In this document: piece by piece, positions 51,959 through 61,200 of the stretch
How positions within the stretch are numbered: position 1 is the stretch's first letter
Layout: every line of letters begins with the position of its first letter
From: Paenibacillus sp. FSL H8-0537
Lineage (GTDB): Bacteria; Bacillota; Bacilli; Paenibacillales; Paenibacillaceae
Reading direction: 5' to 3'
DNA length: 64,000 nt
Assembly: GCF_038051995.1 (NCBI RefSeq)
Contig: NZ_CP150290.1
Span: 855,501-919,500, forward strand
Translations under genes and position numbers: made by a program
The notes under the pieces: generated by a model
What the model saw: only the letters and a program-made list of their open reading frames with translations
Told to the model about the DNA's origin: nothing
Databases searched by the model: none

Positions 51959-54058
51959 ATGAAAATACGCATATTCGTCATTACCTTCCTTTGTATGGCG
52001 ATGCTGCTGGGCCAGTTCGGCCAGCTTGGAACAACTACGGCAAACGCAGCAGAGGCACCGGGCACAGAAAGCTATAAGATTTCATTCATTACAGCCGACA
52101 CATCCATGTCGGGTGTAATGGCGACGCGCCAGGACTTTTTTCAAATACCGTCTTATTGGAATGTAAGCAGCGTCACCGTCAATGTTGACTATATGGTGTC
52201 GCAGTTGGCCGACAAGGACCGTTCCAGCGTCACCTTGGCAATTAACGGCGTAGCCTTTTATTCGTTCCGCCCAGACCGCGCAGTGGAGAAAAAGCAGCGC
52301 CTTAGCGTAACGATTCCGCGCGAGCTGCTGGCGGAAGGCACAAACACGCTGTCGACAGTAGGAAGCATCGAGACGATCGTCAATGATCAAATTTGCTCGC
52401 CAAACGAGGCGCGGGACAATTGGCTGCAGCTGTACAGCAGCTCAAGCGTCGATGTTCGTTATGTGAGCAAGCCGCTGGACGGCTCCATCCGTGATTTTAA
52501 TGAGCGGTTTACGGGCCTTGATACGGGAAGCAAAAGCTTGAATACCATTGCAGTGCCGAAGCAGGCAGCACCTTCCGAGCTGGAAGCGGCGGTCTATGCG
52601 CTGTCGGGCTTTGCCAAGGCGAATACGCTTCAGGACAAGACGATTCCGCTGCTTGCCTTCGATGATGAATATTATTCGGGCAAAAAGCTCGTAACGGCTG
52701 TTGCTTTGTATGATCAGCTCCCAAGCGGGCTGAAAACAGCCGTTGGCACGCCTGATTTGAACGGCAAAGGCTTAATTCAGCTCGTGCGCCAAGGCGAGCA
52801 ATGGACGCTCGTTGTGACCGCGAAGGATGAGGCGCTGCTGGTGAAGGCGAGCCGCCTTGTGGCGAATCAGGCACTAATGGCCCAGCTCGATAGCGACCGC
52901 AAAATCGTTGACGAGAGTACGGATGTATCGACGCCTGTGGTCAACATTAGCCGCAATGTCGTATTGACCGAAGCAGGCGATGAGCTGAAGGGGCCGCGCC
53001 ATCAGGAAAAAGCTTATTTTGTTTCGCTGCCGGCCAACCGTTCCATCGCTGACGCAAGCAAAATCAGCCTCGATTTCCGCTATGCGAAAAACCTGGATTT
53101 TGATCGTTCAATGATGACTGTGCTCATCAACAATACACCAATCGGCAGCAAGAAGCTGACGGAGGAGCTGGCTAATGGAGACTCCATTACATTGCCAATT
53201 CCCAAAAATCTGAATATTTCCGGCAACTTCTCTGTCGTTGTCGCCTTTGATCTAGAGCTTTCAAATGCCGTTTGTGTGCAAGATCAGAACCAAATGCCAT
53301 GGGCCTTTGTGACGAAGGATTCGCTGCTCCAATTGAATACAAAGGATCGGACGGAGCTGTTGTTCAACAATTATCCGTATCCTTTCTTGCGGGATGGCGC
53401 ATTTAATCAGGTAGCGGTTGTACTGCCGAAGGAGCGCGATTCCTATACGTATCGTACAGTAGCCAACCTATTTAATTTACTAGGCCAATATGTGGAGGGC
53501 AATACGGGAGACGTTCTCTTTTATAACGATGATGTTGCTGCTGATGTGTTGAAAGCCCGAAATATCATTGCGATTGGTACCTTCCAAAGCAATAAGGTCA
53601 TTCGTGATCATAATGATGCGCTGTACTTCAAATATGATGCGAATGGCGCAGGCTTGCAGTCCAATGAGAAAATGAGCATTGACTCCGATTATGGCAAGCG
53701 CATCGGGACCTTGCAGCTGATTGATTCTCCGTATGAGGCGGGACATGGCCTGCTCGCCGTTACCGGGGCAGACTCGGAATATTATTATTTAGCCTCCAAG
53801 CTGGTCGCCAGCCAAGGGACGGTATGGAAGGTGTTCGGCGATGGCGTATCGACGGACAAGGACGGCAATATAAACGCATTTCGGTTTAAAAAAGAGACCG
53901 AGCCGGAGCAATCCTCCGTCATTAGCAATGTGATGGAGCGCACCGATGTGCTCAGCTTCGTGATCGCGGCAGCGCTTGTCATGGTGCTGGTGCTCGTATC
54001 ACTGATCTTCCTGGCTCGCAAATATCGCAGAAGACGGGGTGAGCGCGATGAGGCGTAA
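51959..54058 (+). CDS. YdaN-like BcsB-type exopolysaccharide subunit
   Basis: A 699-residue protein with a signal peptide (about 1-29), a large extracellular region of beta-sandwich modules as in BcsB (IPSYWNVSSVTVNVDYMVS, a Cys-containing NDQICSPNEARDNW), and a C-terminal transmembrane helix (about 672-690) followed by KYRRRRGERDEA. It should partner the GT2 enzyme and guide the polymer outward. The ATG at 51959 is preferred to 51917 because TGGAGGAGAG precedes it. The last bases overlap the YdaK-like gene by 11. Confidence 0.88.
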   Translation: MKIRIFVITFLCMAMLLGQFGQLGTTTANAAEAPGTESYKISFITADTSMSGVMATRQDFFQIPSYWNVSSVTVNVDYMVSQLADKDRSSVTLAINGVAFYSFRPDRAVEKKQRLSVTIPRELLAEGTNTLSTVGSIETIVNDQICSPNEARDNWLQLYSSSSVDVRYVSKPLDGSIRDFNERFTGLDTGSKSLNTIAVPKQAAPSELEAAVYALSGFAKANTLQDKTIPLLAFDDEYYSGKKLVTAVALYDQLPSGLKTAVGTPDLNGKGLIQLVRQGEQWTLVVTAKDEALLVKASRLVANQALMAQLDSDRKIVDESTDVSTPVVNISRNVVLTEAGDELKGPRHQEKAYFVSLPANRSIADASKISLDFRYAKNLDFDRSMMTVLINNTPIGSKKLTEELANGDSITLPIPKNLNISGNFSVVVAFDLELSNAVCVQDQNQMPWAFVTKDSLLQLNTKDRTELLFNNYPYPFLRDGAFNQVAVVLPKERDSYTYRTVANLFNLLGQYVEGNTGDVLFYNDDVAADVLKARNIIAIGTFQSNKVIRDHNDALYFKYDANGAGLQSNEKMSIDSDYGKRIGTLQLIDSPYEAGHGLLAVTGADSEYYYLASKLVASQGTVWKVFGDGVSTDKDGNINAFRFKKETEPEQSSVISNVMERTDVLSFVIAAALVMVLVLVSLIFLARKYRRRRGERDEA

Positions 54059-54902
54059 TCAGAGCAGTCTTATTTCCGATGCCGGCTTTCTGCTGCTCAT
54101 CGTTGTCAGCTTCATTAGCATTGTATTTACAGCGGGAGATCCTGACCGTTATTTGCAAAATATTATTTTTCTAAATGTCGCTTTTCTGATTGCGATTATA
54201 ACGTATTTCACGAATGTGACGACGGGGCTGATTCTCAACATTCTCTTTATTTTTGGCTTCGGTACCTACACGTTGTATGGAACGCTAGTAGGGGGAGATA
54301 CGATCAGCAGCGGCAATTACTTCTGGCTCGTCATGACGCCGGTGTTTACGCTGGTGACATGGATGTTTACGCTATCGGCCCGACAGCTCCAAACGGAAAA
54401 TGAACAGCTCAATAAAACAAACAGCCGATTGGCGACGATGGATGAAAATACGAATCTGCGCAACAGCCGCTCGTTCCAAAATGACGCCGCCGTCTTCATG
54501 GCGCTGTCCACTCGATATCAAATTCCGCTCACGCTGCTTGTCGTGAACGTGAAATATTGGGATGAGCTACGGCGGATGGTCAGCGAGGAACGGATGACGG
54601 AAGCGATCTTTGAGCTTTCGCAGATGAGCCAGACGAGTATTCGGACAAATGATTCGATTTATATGCTGAGCAAGGATAATCCGACTTGGGGACTGCTGCT
54701 GTTCACAGACCGCCAAGGGGCCAATATCGTCATCGAGCGTTTGCGGCATAAAATCCAGGAGTTCAACTCTGCCGAGTTTTCAAGTAAATACAAGGTGGAG
54801 CTGAGCTTGAAGATCGGGGCGCTGCAATATGATCCCGAGACGATCCCGGCGCCGCTTGATTTTATCGTACAGGCGCGGAAGCAGCTGGAGTATGATGTGT
54901 AA
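54048..54902 (+). CDS. YdaK-like degenerate GGDEF c-di-GMP receptor
   Basis: A 284-residue membrane protein. Four hydrophobic segments (about 10-27, 38-54, 58-80 and 92-110), a coiled-coil linker, then a GGDEF domain (about 130-284). Its active motif is lost (SKDNP at 208-212 in place of GGDEF), but the inhibitory RxxD site is kept (RTND, 199-202) at the right spacing. In Bacillus YdaK the same combination makes a c-di-GMP receptor that switches on the polysaccharide synthase. ATG at 54048 is preferred to GTG 54039 because GGGGTG precedes it. It is last in the operon here, unlike in Bacillus, where it is second. Confidence 0.92.
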   Translation: MRRNQSSLISDAGFLLLIVVSFISIVFTAGDPDRYLQNIIFLNVAFLIAIITYFTNVTTGLILNILFIFGFGTYTLYGTLVGGDTISSGNYFWLVMTPVFTLVTWMFTLSARQLQTENEQLNKTNSRLATMDENTNLRNSRSFQNDAAVFMALSTRYQIPLTLLVVNVKYWDELRRMVSEERMTEAIFELSQMSQTSIRTNDSIYMLSKDNPTWGLLLFTDRQGANIVIERLRHKIQEFNSAEFSSKYKVELSLKIGALQYDPETIPAPLDFIVQARKQLEYDV

Positions 54903-54948
54903 GCTGGAGGGATAGTGGAAAGACGAATGCCGAATGGATAGCGGTTGG

Positions 54949-54982
54949 GTATAGAGTAGGTTATAGAGAAGGTTATAGAGAA
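54949..54982 (+). repeat. 12-bp tandem repeat (about three copies)
   Basis: Copies of GTTATAGAGAAG lie head to tail just before the operon terminator; the first copy has small changes. Confidence 0.7.
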
Positions 54983-55010
54983 TCCCTTGAAATCAAGGGG
55001 TTCTTTTTTT
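54980..55010 (+). terminator. Terminator of the exopolysaccharide operon
   Basis: GAATCCCTTGA pairs with TCAAGGGGTTC (one G-U) around AA, followed by seven T. Confidence 0.88.
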
Positions 55011-55094
55011 CTGGTGATAACGGGGTTAATAAATAATTTCAAACCCAGTGCTAGAGTTACGCACTGGGTTCACTCATCGGAGGTGGAATGAATT

Positions 55095-55505
55095 TTGTGT
55101 TTCTTTCTACATATAGCTACAAATGATAAAATACCCTCAAGCACATTAACTCATTACCAACAAAAACATGATATCCATTTAGACCAAATTAATGAATATC
55201 TCAATGTTACTGTACCTCAACATTATTACCTTATACACAGACAGTGCTCTTGTGACTTTATTAGAGAGATTAATAACAGTTATAATGAACTCTCGATATT
55301 ATTTAAAGGTCTTTCTAAGCCATTTGATATGATCCTTCTAGATGCAACTATAACTCCAGATACTAATACGCATCTTAGTGAGATTATTACAAATAGACAG
55401 ATAACAGAATCAGTAAGTCTGAATGATTTTTTGATAAATTACCCAACTATATTAACTGTTTCGAAAATTTATACAATCGTTTATTCAGAGTCTATCCCTT
55501 TCTAA
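55095..55505 (+). CDS. Hypothetical AT-rich protein
   Basis: A 136-residue soluble protein, not recognised. It is AT-rich and unlike its neighbours in codon use. A QCSCDFI segment and CFFLHIA start contain the only cysteines. TTG at 55095 is the start because GGAGGTGG lies ten bases before it. It has its own terminator. Signs are of transferred DNA; no function can be proposed. Confidence 0.6.
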   Translation: MCFFLHIATNDKIPSSTLTHYQQKHDIHLDQINEYLNVTVPQHYYLIHRQCSCDFIREINNSYNELSILFKGLSKPFDMILLDATITPDTNTHLSEIITNRQITESVSLNDFLINYPTILTVSKIYTIVYSESIPF

Positions 55506-55888
55506 TATATTTTCGCTTTCGTATGATGAGATCAACCATTTTTATCTGGTTGGTCCTTTTTGTTCTAACATACTTTTTCATCCTACTAGTAATACAACGG
55601 CTTGCTTGTGATTAGGCACTTGAATTATGCCTAATCTTCGGTAACAAAGGACAAGGTCTTCAATGATCCAATCCTCATCAACGATGCGAGCTCATTCTAT
55701 TAGAAATCAGGGCACTTTCTTATATGTTTAGGAGTCTATGTCATCGTAATTTAGGTTGAAGTTCAATTTAAAATCAATAAAATCTATATTTACAATAAAA
55801 TGTCGAATATTAAGAAGGAATGTAAATATGAATGTAGAATAGTTAAAAATGGAATTTGATTTCTGGTTGATGTAGGAGGCGGTAGCAG
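55506..55888. other. 383-base AT-rich intergenic stretch
   Basis: It holds the terminator of the hypothetical gene and a 9-bp hairpin, GATTAGGCA/TGCCTAATC (55610-55636). Otherwise I see nothing in it. Confidence 0.5.
55530..55561 (+). terminator. Terminator after the hypothetical gene
   Basis: GATCAACCA pairs with TGGTTGGTC (one G-U) and is followed by a CTTTTT run. Confidence 0.65.
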
Positions 55889-56362
55889 TTGCTTACAGGC
55901 AGGCTTCATATGGCTCAGGCAGAGGAGAAGCATCATTCATTTCTATATCGCGTTTATGCGAGCACCCGAGAGGAAGAAGTAGGGGCATGGGGCTGGGAGG
56001 AATCGTTTCAACAGGCCTTTCTTCGCATGCAATATGATTTACAGAAGCGCTCCTATGAGGCACAGTATCCAGATGCAGAGAACTATATAGTAATGAAGGA
56101 TGATTTCCAAATCGGAGTTTGTACGCTTGTTCGCAAGGTGGATAAAATGATACTCGTTAATGTGGCACTGCTGTCTGCTTTTCGAAATTCCGGCTATGGC
56201 ACGTATTTGCTGAAGGAGCTTCAGAATGAAGCAACCGATAGAAAACAGCCTATTCAACTGCATGTGATGCAGGGCAATGTGGCACAGCGTTTATACGAAA
56301 GACTTGGGTTTCACATGGTGGAGGAGCAAGGGATGCATATGTTGATGGAATGGAAGCCCTAG
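55889..56362 (+). CDS. GNAT acetyltransferase upstream of tail-collar genes
   Basis: A 157-residue acetyltransferase. ALLSAFRNSGYGTYLLKELQ is the acetyl-CoA motif and LHVMQGNVAQRLYERLGF the C-terminal core. The TTG at 55889 is taken as start because TAGGAGG lies nine bases before it; the ATG at 55910 has no ribosome site. It is 81 bases ahead of three tail-collar genes on the same strand. GNAT genes recur beside such triple collar sets, as far as I recall, so it may modify a collar protein or a shared substrate. Confidence 0.88.
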   Translation: MLTGRLHMAQAEEKHHSFLYRVYASTREEEVGAWGWEESFQQAFLRMQYDLQKRSYEAQYPDAENYIVMKDDFQIGVCTLVRKVDKMILVNVALLSAFRNSGYGTYLLKELQNEATDRKQPIQLHVMQGNVAQRLYERLGFHMVEEQGMHMLMEWKP

Positions 56363-56443
56363 CAATTCTGGAGACAGAGCAGTACCCTGACTTGCCTATC
56401 ATGATTCAATGAATATCTATGAACAATCGGGGGGATTTAGACA

Positions 56444-56971
56444 ATGAGCGAGGCTTATCTTGGTGAAATTCGCATGTTCGCTGGTAATTTTGCTCCAGTG
56501 GGCTGGGAGAAATGTGAAGGTCAATTGATAAATATTTCAGAAAATGATGCTTTGTTTGCATTATTAAGCACTACCTATGGTGGCGATGGTCATACAACCT
56601 TTGGATTGCCAGACCTGAGAGGAAGGCTTCCTATCCATAAAGGCTCCAATCAAGGCTCCACTTACTCGTTAGGCATGATCGGAGGGACAGAAAGTGTTAC
56701 GCTCCAAGCCTCACAATTGCCAGCCCACACACACACCGCTATAGCAGCTCAAGCTGCCGGAAGTGACGCTTCTCCCCAGAATAATACTTGGGCGAAAGCA
56801 GCTGTATACTCCACAGGTCTTGATGGCAACAACAACCCACTTTCACGTAATCCTTTGAATAACAATAGTACTTCATACTTAGGAGACAGTCTGCCTCATA
56901 GTAATATGATGCCATCCGTGACCCTGTCTTTCATTATTGCCCTTCAAGGCATTTTTCCATCACAGTCTTAG
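56444..56971 (+). CDS. Phage-tail-collar (MdpB-like) protein 1
   Basis: A 175-residue protein with the tail-collar fold. The start AYLGEIRMFAGNFAPVGWEK and YGGDGHTTFGLPDLRGRLP are diagnostic, as is the central LPAHTHT. The collar fold is named from T4 short tail fibres, but free-standing three-gene sets such as this (MdpB, microcystin-dependent protein type) occur in bacterial chromosomes with unknown role. No signal peptide. GGGGG precedes the ATG. Confidence 0.9.
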   Translation: MSEAYLGEIRMFAGNFAPVGWEKCEGQLINISENDALFALLSTTYGGDGHTTFGLPDLRGRLPIHKGSNQGSTYSLGMIGGTESVTLQASQLPAHTHTAIAAQAAGSDASPQNNTWAKAAVYSTGLDGNNNPLSRNPLNNNSTSYLGDSLPHSNMMPSVTLSFIIALQGIFPSQS

Positions 56972-57012
56972 TTATTTAATAGATTTAGCACTTTAAATAT
57001 AGGAGGATGAAA

Positions 57013-57513
57013 ATGCAACCATTTCTTGGTGAAATTAGAGCATTCCCATATGGATTTACACCGAAAGGCTGGGCTGCCTGCAATGGGCAACTCCTACAGG
57101 TTTCAGGAAATCAAGCTTTATTTTCGCTTCTTGGCACGTATTATGGCGGGGATGGCAACAATAATTTTGCCCTTCCGAATTTACAGGGGAGAGTTCCCGT
57201 TCATGTTGGACCGAAAGTTCCGATTGGCAGTGCGGCAGGAGTAGCGGCTCATACCTTAACGGTAAACGAAATGCCTATGCATACGCATCAGCTCGCTGCT
57301 TCTGTGGAAACGGCGGATCAAGTAAATCCATCAGGAAATGTATGGGCGAATACACCTATTACACCTTATGCTCCTATGTCGTCGGCGAACGTTCAAATGA
57401 ATGCAGGAGCTATTGCAGTAGTGGGCGGCAGCCAGTCGCACAACAATATGCAGCCCTTTTTGGCGTTGAATCTTTGTATCGCTATTGTGGGCATTTACCC
57501 ATCAAGAGGTTAA
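57013..57513 (+). CDS. Phage-tail-collar (MdpB-like) protein 2
   Basis: A 166-residue second collar protein: FLGEIRAFPYGFTPKGWAAC, YYGGDGNNNFALPNLQGRVP, PMHTHQL, and the C-terminal GGSQSHNNMQPFLALNLCIA. ATG at 57013 is taken as start because AGGAGG is six bases upstream; the ATG at 57007 touches it. It lies 41 bases after collar 1 and 18 before collar 3. The three are 166-177 residues long and clearly paralogous. Confidence 0.9.
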   Translation: MQPFLGEIRAFPYGFTPKGWAACNGQLLQVSGNQALFSLLGTYYGGDGNNNFALPNLQGRVPVHVGPKVPIGSAAGVAAHTLTVNEMPMHTHQLAASVETADQVNPSGNVWANTPITPYAPMSSANVQMNAGAIAVVGGSQSHNNMQPFLALNLCIAIVGIYPSRG

Positions 57514-57531
57514 AGGAGGCAGTTTTATTAT

Positions 57532-58065
57532 ATGGATGCATATATAGGTGAAATACGCATTTTTGCGGGGAATTTTCCACCGATGAACTGGGCGCTTTGC
57601 AACGGAGATATTTTAACAATTCAAAGGTTTTCTACTCTGTTTTCTGTGATTGGCAACCAATATGGCGGGGATGGACAAAAAACCTTTGCTTTGCCAAATT
57701 TAGTGGGTGCGGCTCCTATGGGACAGGGAACAGGCCCTGGGCTTACGCCAACAACGGTAGGCGAGCAGAGTGGAGACGCGGGAGTCACACTTTTGACTAG
57801 TGAAATGCCTCGGCACACCCATAATGCAATCGGAATTACAGCGCAGCAGAACTCCGATGATCCAGCTAATCATTATTGGGCGGAGACGAGCGGAGAAGGG
57901 CGGCCACCAGCTCAGCGACCGCTCTATAAATTAGCCAATAATACGTTAATGAGTCCTCAAGCGCTTGCTCCTACAGGTGGAAGTCAGCCGCATAATAATA
58001 TGCAGCCATATTTGGCCATGAATTTCATAATATGCATTAATGGAGATTATCCTCCAAGACCCTAG
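57532..58065 (+). CDS. Phage-tail-collar (MdpB-like) protein 3
   Basis: A 177-residue third collar protein: YIGEIRIFAGNFPPMNWALC, YGGDGQKTFALPNLVG, MPRHTHN and PHNNMQPYLAMNFIICINGD. AAAGGAGG precedes the ATG. It ends the collar set; a terminator separates it from the giant SLH gene. Confidence 0.9.
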   Translation: MDAYIGEIRIFAGNFPPMNWALCNGDILTIQRFSTLFSVIGNQYGGDGQKTFALPNLVGAAPMGQGTGPGLTPTTVGEQSGDAGVTLLTSEMPRHTHNAIGITAQQNSDDPANHYWAETSGEGRPPAQRPLYKLANNTLMSPQALAPTGGSQPHNNMQPYLAMNFIICINGDYPPRP

Positions 58066-58138
58066 ATGAAGCAAAGGCTGACCAGTAGTGGATTATGATG
58101 GAAGTCTCTTTTATTGAAAGAAGATTGATTTTTTATGG

Positions 58139-58186
58139 CGGGTGCAGGAAATCTCGGCAGATGTCTGAGAGAGCACCCGTTTTTTT
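58139..58186 (+). terminator. Terminator after the collar genes
   Basis: CGGGTGC pairs with GCACCCG around an inner TCTC/GAGA hairpin, followed by seven T. Confidence 0.8.
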
Positions 58187-58251
58187 GAGTGGGAGTAGAA
58201 AAAAATGGAAAATAAGCGAAAATTTCTATTAGAATAAGGGGAGATGCGGTT

Positions 58252-61200
58252 ATGAGGCATCAATTAGTGGGGCAGAACAGAGGCAAAGTGAAGATGAAGC
58301 AAGGAGAGTTTGGCAGTCCGATCAGGCGAGTTGCTGTGTTGCTGCTTGTGCTTGCTATTATGTTTAATCTGCTTCCAGCAAGTTTGAATGCGGCTTCTGG
58401 GACAGCGGATGGGACTTATGATTTTGGTGATAACTTAGGGGCAAATAATTCAGGCGGATCGGGCTTCAAGAAGCAGGGAGATAAGTTTGTCGTAACGAAT
58501 GGCTTTGCAAAGGAAGGAACTTCTTTATGGTCGGAGCATTTGCAGAGTTCAAATACGACGGGCGAGCTTGTCATTAAGGCGGAAGGGCAGAACGTGCTAG
58601 GCAGCTTTACCTTTAGAGATTTAGGTATTTCTGGATATTCCAATTTGACGAGTCCGAGTCTTGATTTGCTCACTCTTACTTTAAAGGATGCTGGAGGGGC
58701 AGAGATTGCTACGCACTCTAACACAGGTAACGTTAACCTGCGTGAGGATAATGTGAACAAGAAGTTTCAAATTTCGACTTTATTAGGAAATGGAGCCTCG
58801 TACAACTACTCGAATGTTGCTTCTGTAACGCTTCAATGGCGCTTTGCAAATTCTCTCGCGCCATCCAACTTGAATATTGATGACATCACGCTAACGAATA
58901 TGATTAGCCCTATCCCTCAAGACACGCCTACATTTAATCCGGCGGCGGGAGCAGTTGCGTTTGGAACAGCGCTGGAAATTGTATCGGCAGGAGCCGATCA
59001 TATCTACTACACGACGGATGGAAGCACGCCAGCGACGGCGGTAAGTGGCTCGACGCTGGAATATAATGCGGCAGCGAAGCCAACAATTAGCGCAGCCATG
59101 ACCGTGAAGGCGATTGCGACGAAGATAGGCAAATCAAATAGTTCTGTAGGTAGCGTGAGCTATACACAAGCGCCAACAGCGAATTTGACGGGTCTGGCGC
59201 TGAGCGGCAGTCCGAGTGGCTTTACTTTTGCTGGCGGCACGTATACGTATAACGGCGTAACGGTAGCGAGTGGTGTGGCGAGTATAATGGTTACGCCGAG
59301 CGGAGCAGGCACGCTGACCGTAGACGGAGCAACCGTAGCAAGCGGAGCAGTGTCGTCGGCGATTATGCTTACGCCGGGAGTGGAGCGCACGATTACTGTT
59401 GTAGCAACAGAAACGGGAAAAAGTGCAAAAACGTACGTCATTAAAGTGACACGCGAGCAGGAAACACAGGCAACGCCAACATTTAATCCAGCGGCGGGAG
59501 CGGTTGCTTTAGGTACGGAGCTGGAGATTCTGTCAGCGGGAGCCGACCACATCTACTATACGACGGATGGAAGCACGCCAGCGACGGCGGTAGGCGGCTC
59601 GACGCTGGAGTATAATGCGTCAGCGAAGCCGACGATTAGCGCAGCGGTGACCGTGAAGGCGATTGCGACGAAGACAAACAATCTGGACAGCGCGATTGCG
59701 AGTGCAAGCTACACACAGGCTGCAACAGCGAATTTGACGGGCCTCGCGCTGAGCGGAAGTCCGAGCGGTTTTGTGTTTGCTGGTGGGACTTATGCATATA
59801 ACGGCGTAACGGTAGCGAGTGGTGTTGCGAGCGTAACGGTAACGCCAAGTGGAACTGGCACACTGACCGTAGATGGAACTACGGTAGCGAGCGGTGTAGC
59901 TTCATCGGCGATTACGCTTACGCCAGGAGTGGAGCGTACGATTACCGTTGTAGCAACAGAAACGGGAAAAAGTGCAAAAACGTACGTGATTAAAGTGACG
60001 CGCGAGCAGGTAGCGCAGGCAACGCCGACGTTTAATCCAACAGCGGGAGCAGTCGCTTTCGGTACGGAACTGGAGATTGTATCGGCAGGGGCCGACCACA
60101 TCTACTACACGACGGACGGAAGCACGCCAGCGACAGCGGTAGGCGGTTCAACGCTGGAGTACAATGCAGCAGCGAAGCCGACGATTAGCGCAGCGGTGAC
60201 CGTGAAGGCGATTGCGACGAAGACAGACAATCTGGACAGCGCGGTTGCGAGTGCAAGCTACACGCAGGCGGCGACAGCGAATTTGACAGACGTTGAGCTG
60301 AGCGGTGCGCCAAGCGGCTTTGTGTTTGCTGGTGGGACGTATGAATATAACGGCGTGACAGTAGTGAATGGTGTTGCGAGCGTAACGGTGACTCCGAGCG
60401 GAACAGGGACGCTGACCGTTGACGGAACGACAGTAGCGAGCGGGGTAGCTTCGTCAGCGATTACGCTTACGCCGGGAGTAGAGCGCACAATTACCGTTGT
60501 GGCAACGGAAACGGGAAAAAGTGCAAAAACGTATGTGATTAAAGTGACGCGCGAGAAAGTAGCGCAGGCAACGCCGACATTTAATCCAGTAGCGGGAGCA
60601 GTGGCTTTCGGTACGGAGCTGGAGATTATATCAGCCGGAGCTGATCACATCTATTACACGACGGACGGAAGTACACCAGCGACGGCTGTAGGCGGCTCGA
60701 CGCTAGAGTATGATGCGGCAGCAAAGCCTACAATTAGTGCAGCAGTGACCGTGAAGGCGATTGCGACGAAGACAAACAATCTGGACAGTGCTGTAGGCAG
60801 CGCAAGCTACACGCAGGCAGCGACAGCGAATTTGACAGACGTTGAGCTGAGCGGCACGCCAAGCGGTTTTGTGTTTGCAGGCGGGACGTATGCGTATAAC
60901 GGCGTGACAGTAGCGAATGGTGTTGCGAGCGTAATGGTGACTCCGAGCGGAACAGGGACGCTGACCGTTGACGGAACGACAGTAACGAGCGGGGTAGCTT
61001 CGTCAGCGATTACGCTTACGCCGGGAGTGGAGCGCACAATTACCGTTGTGGCGACGGAAACGGGAAAAAGTGCAAAAACGTACGTGATTAAAGTGACGCG
61101 CGAGCAGGTAGCACAGGAAACGCCGACATTTAATCCAGCAGCGGGAGCAGTGGCTTTCGGTACGGAGCTGGAGATTATATCAGCCGGAGCTGATCACATC

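Noticed and set aside
56444..58065. Tail-collar genes as part of a prophage
   Set aside because: No integrase, capsid, terminase, portal, holin or lysin gene is nearby; free-standing triple collar sets occur in chromosomes.
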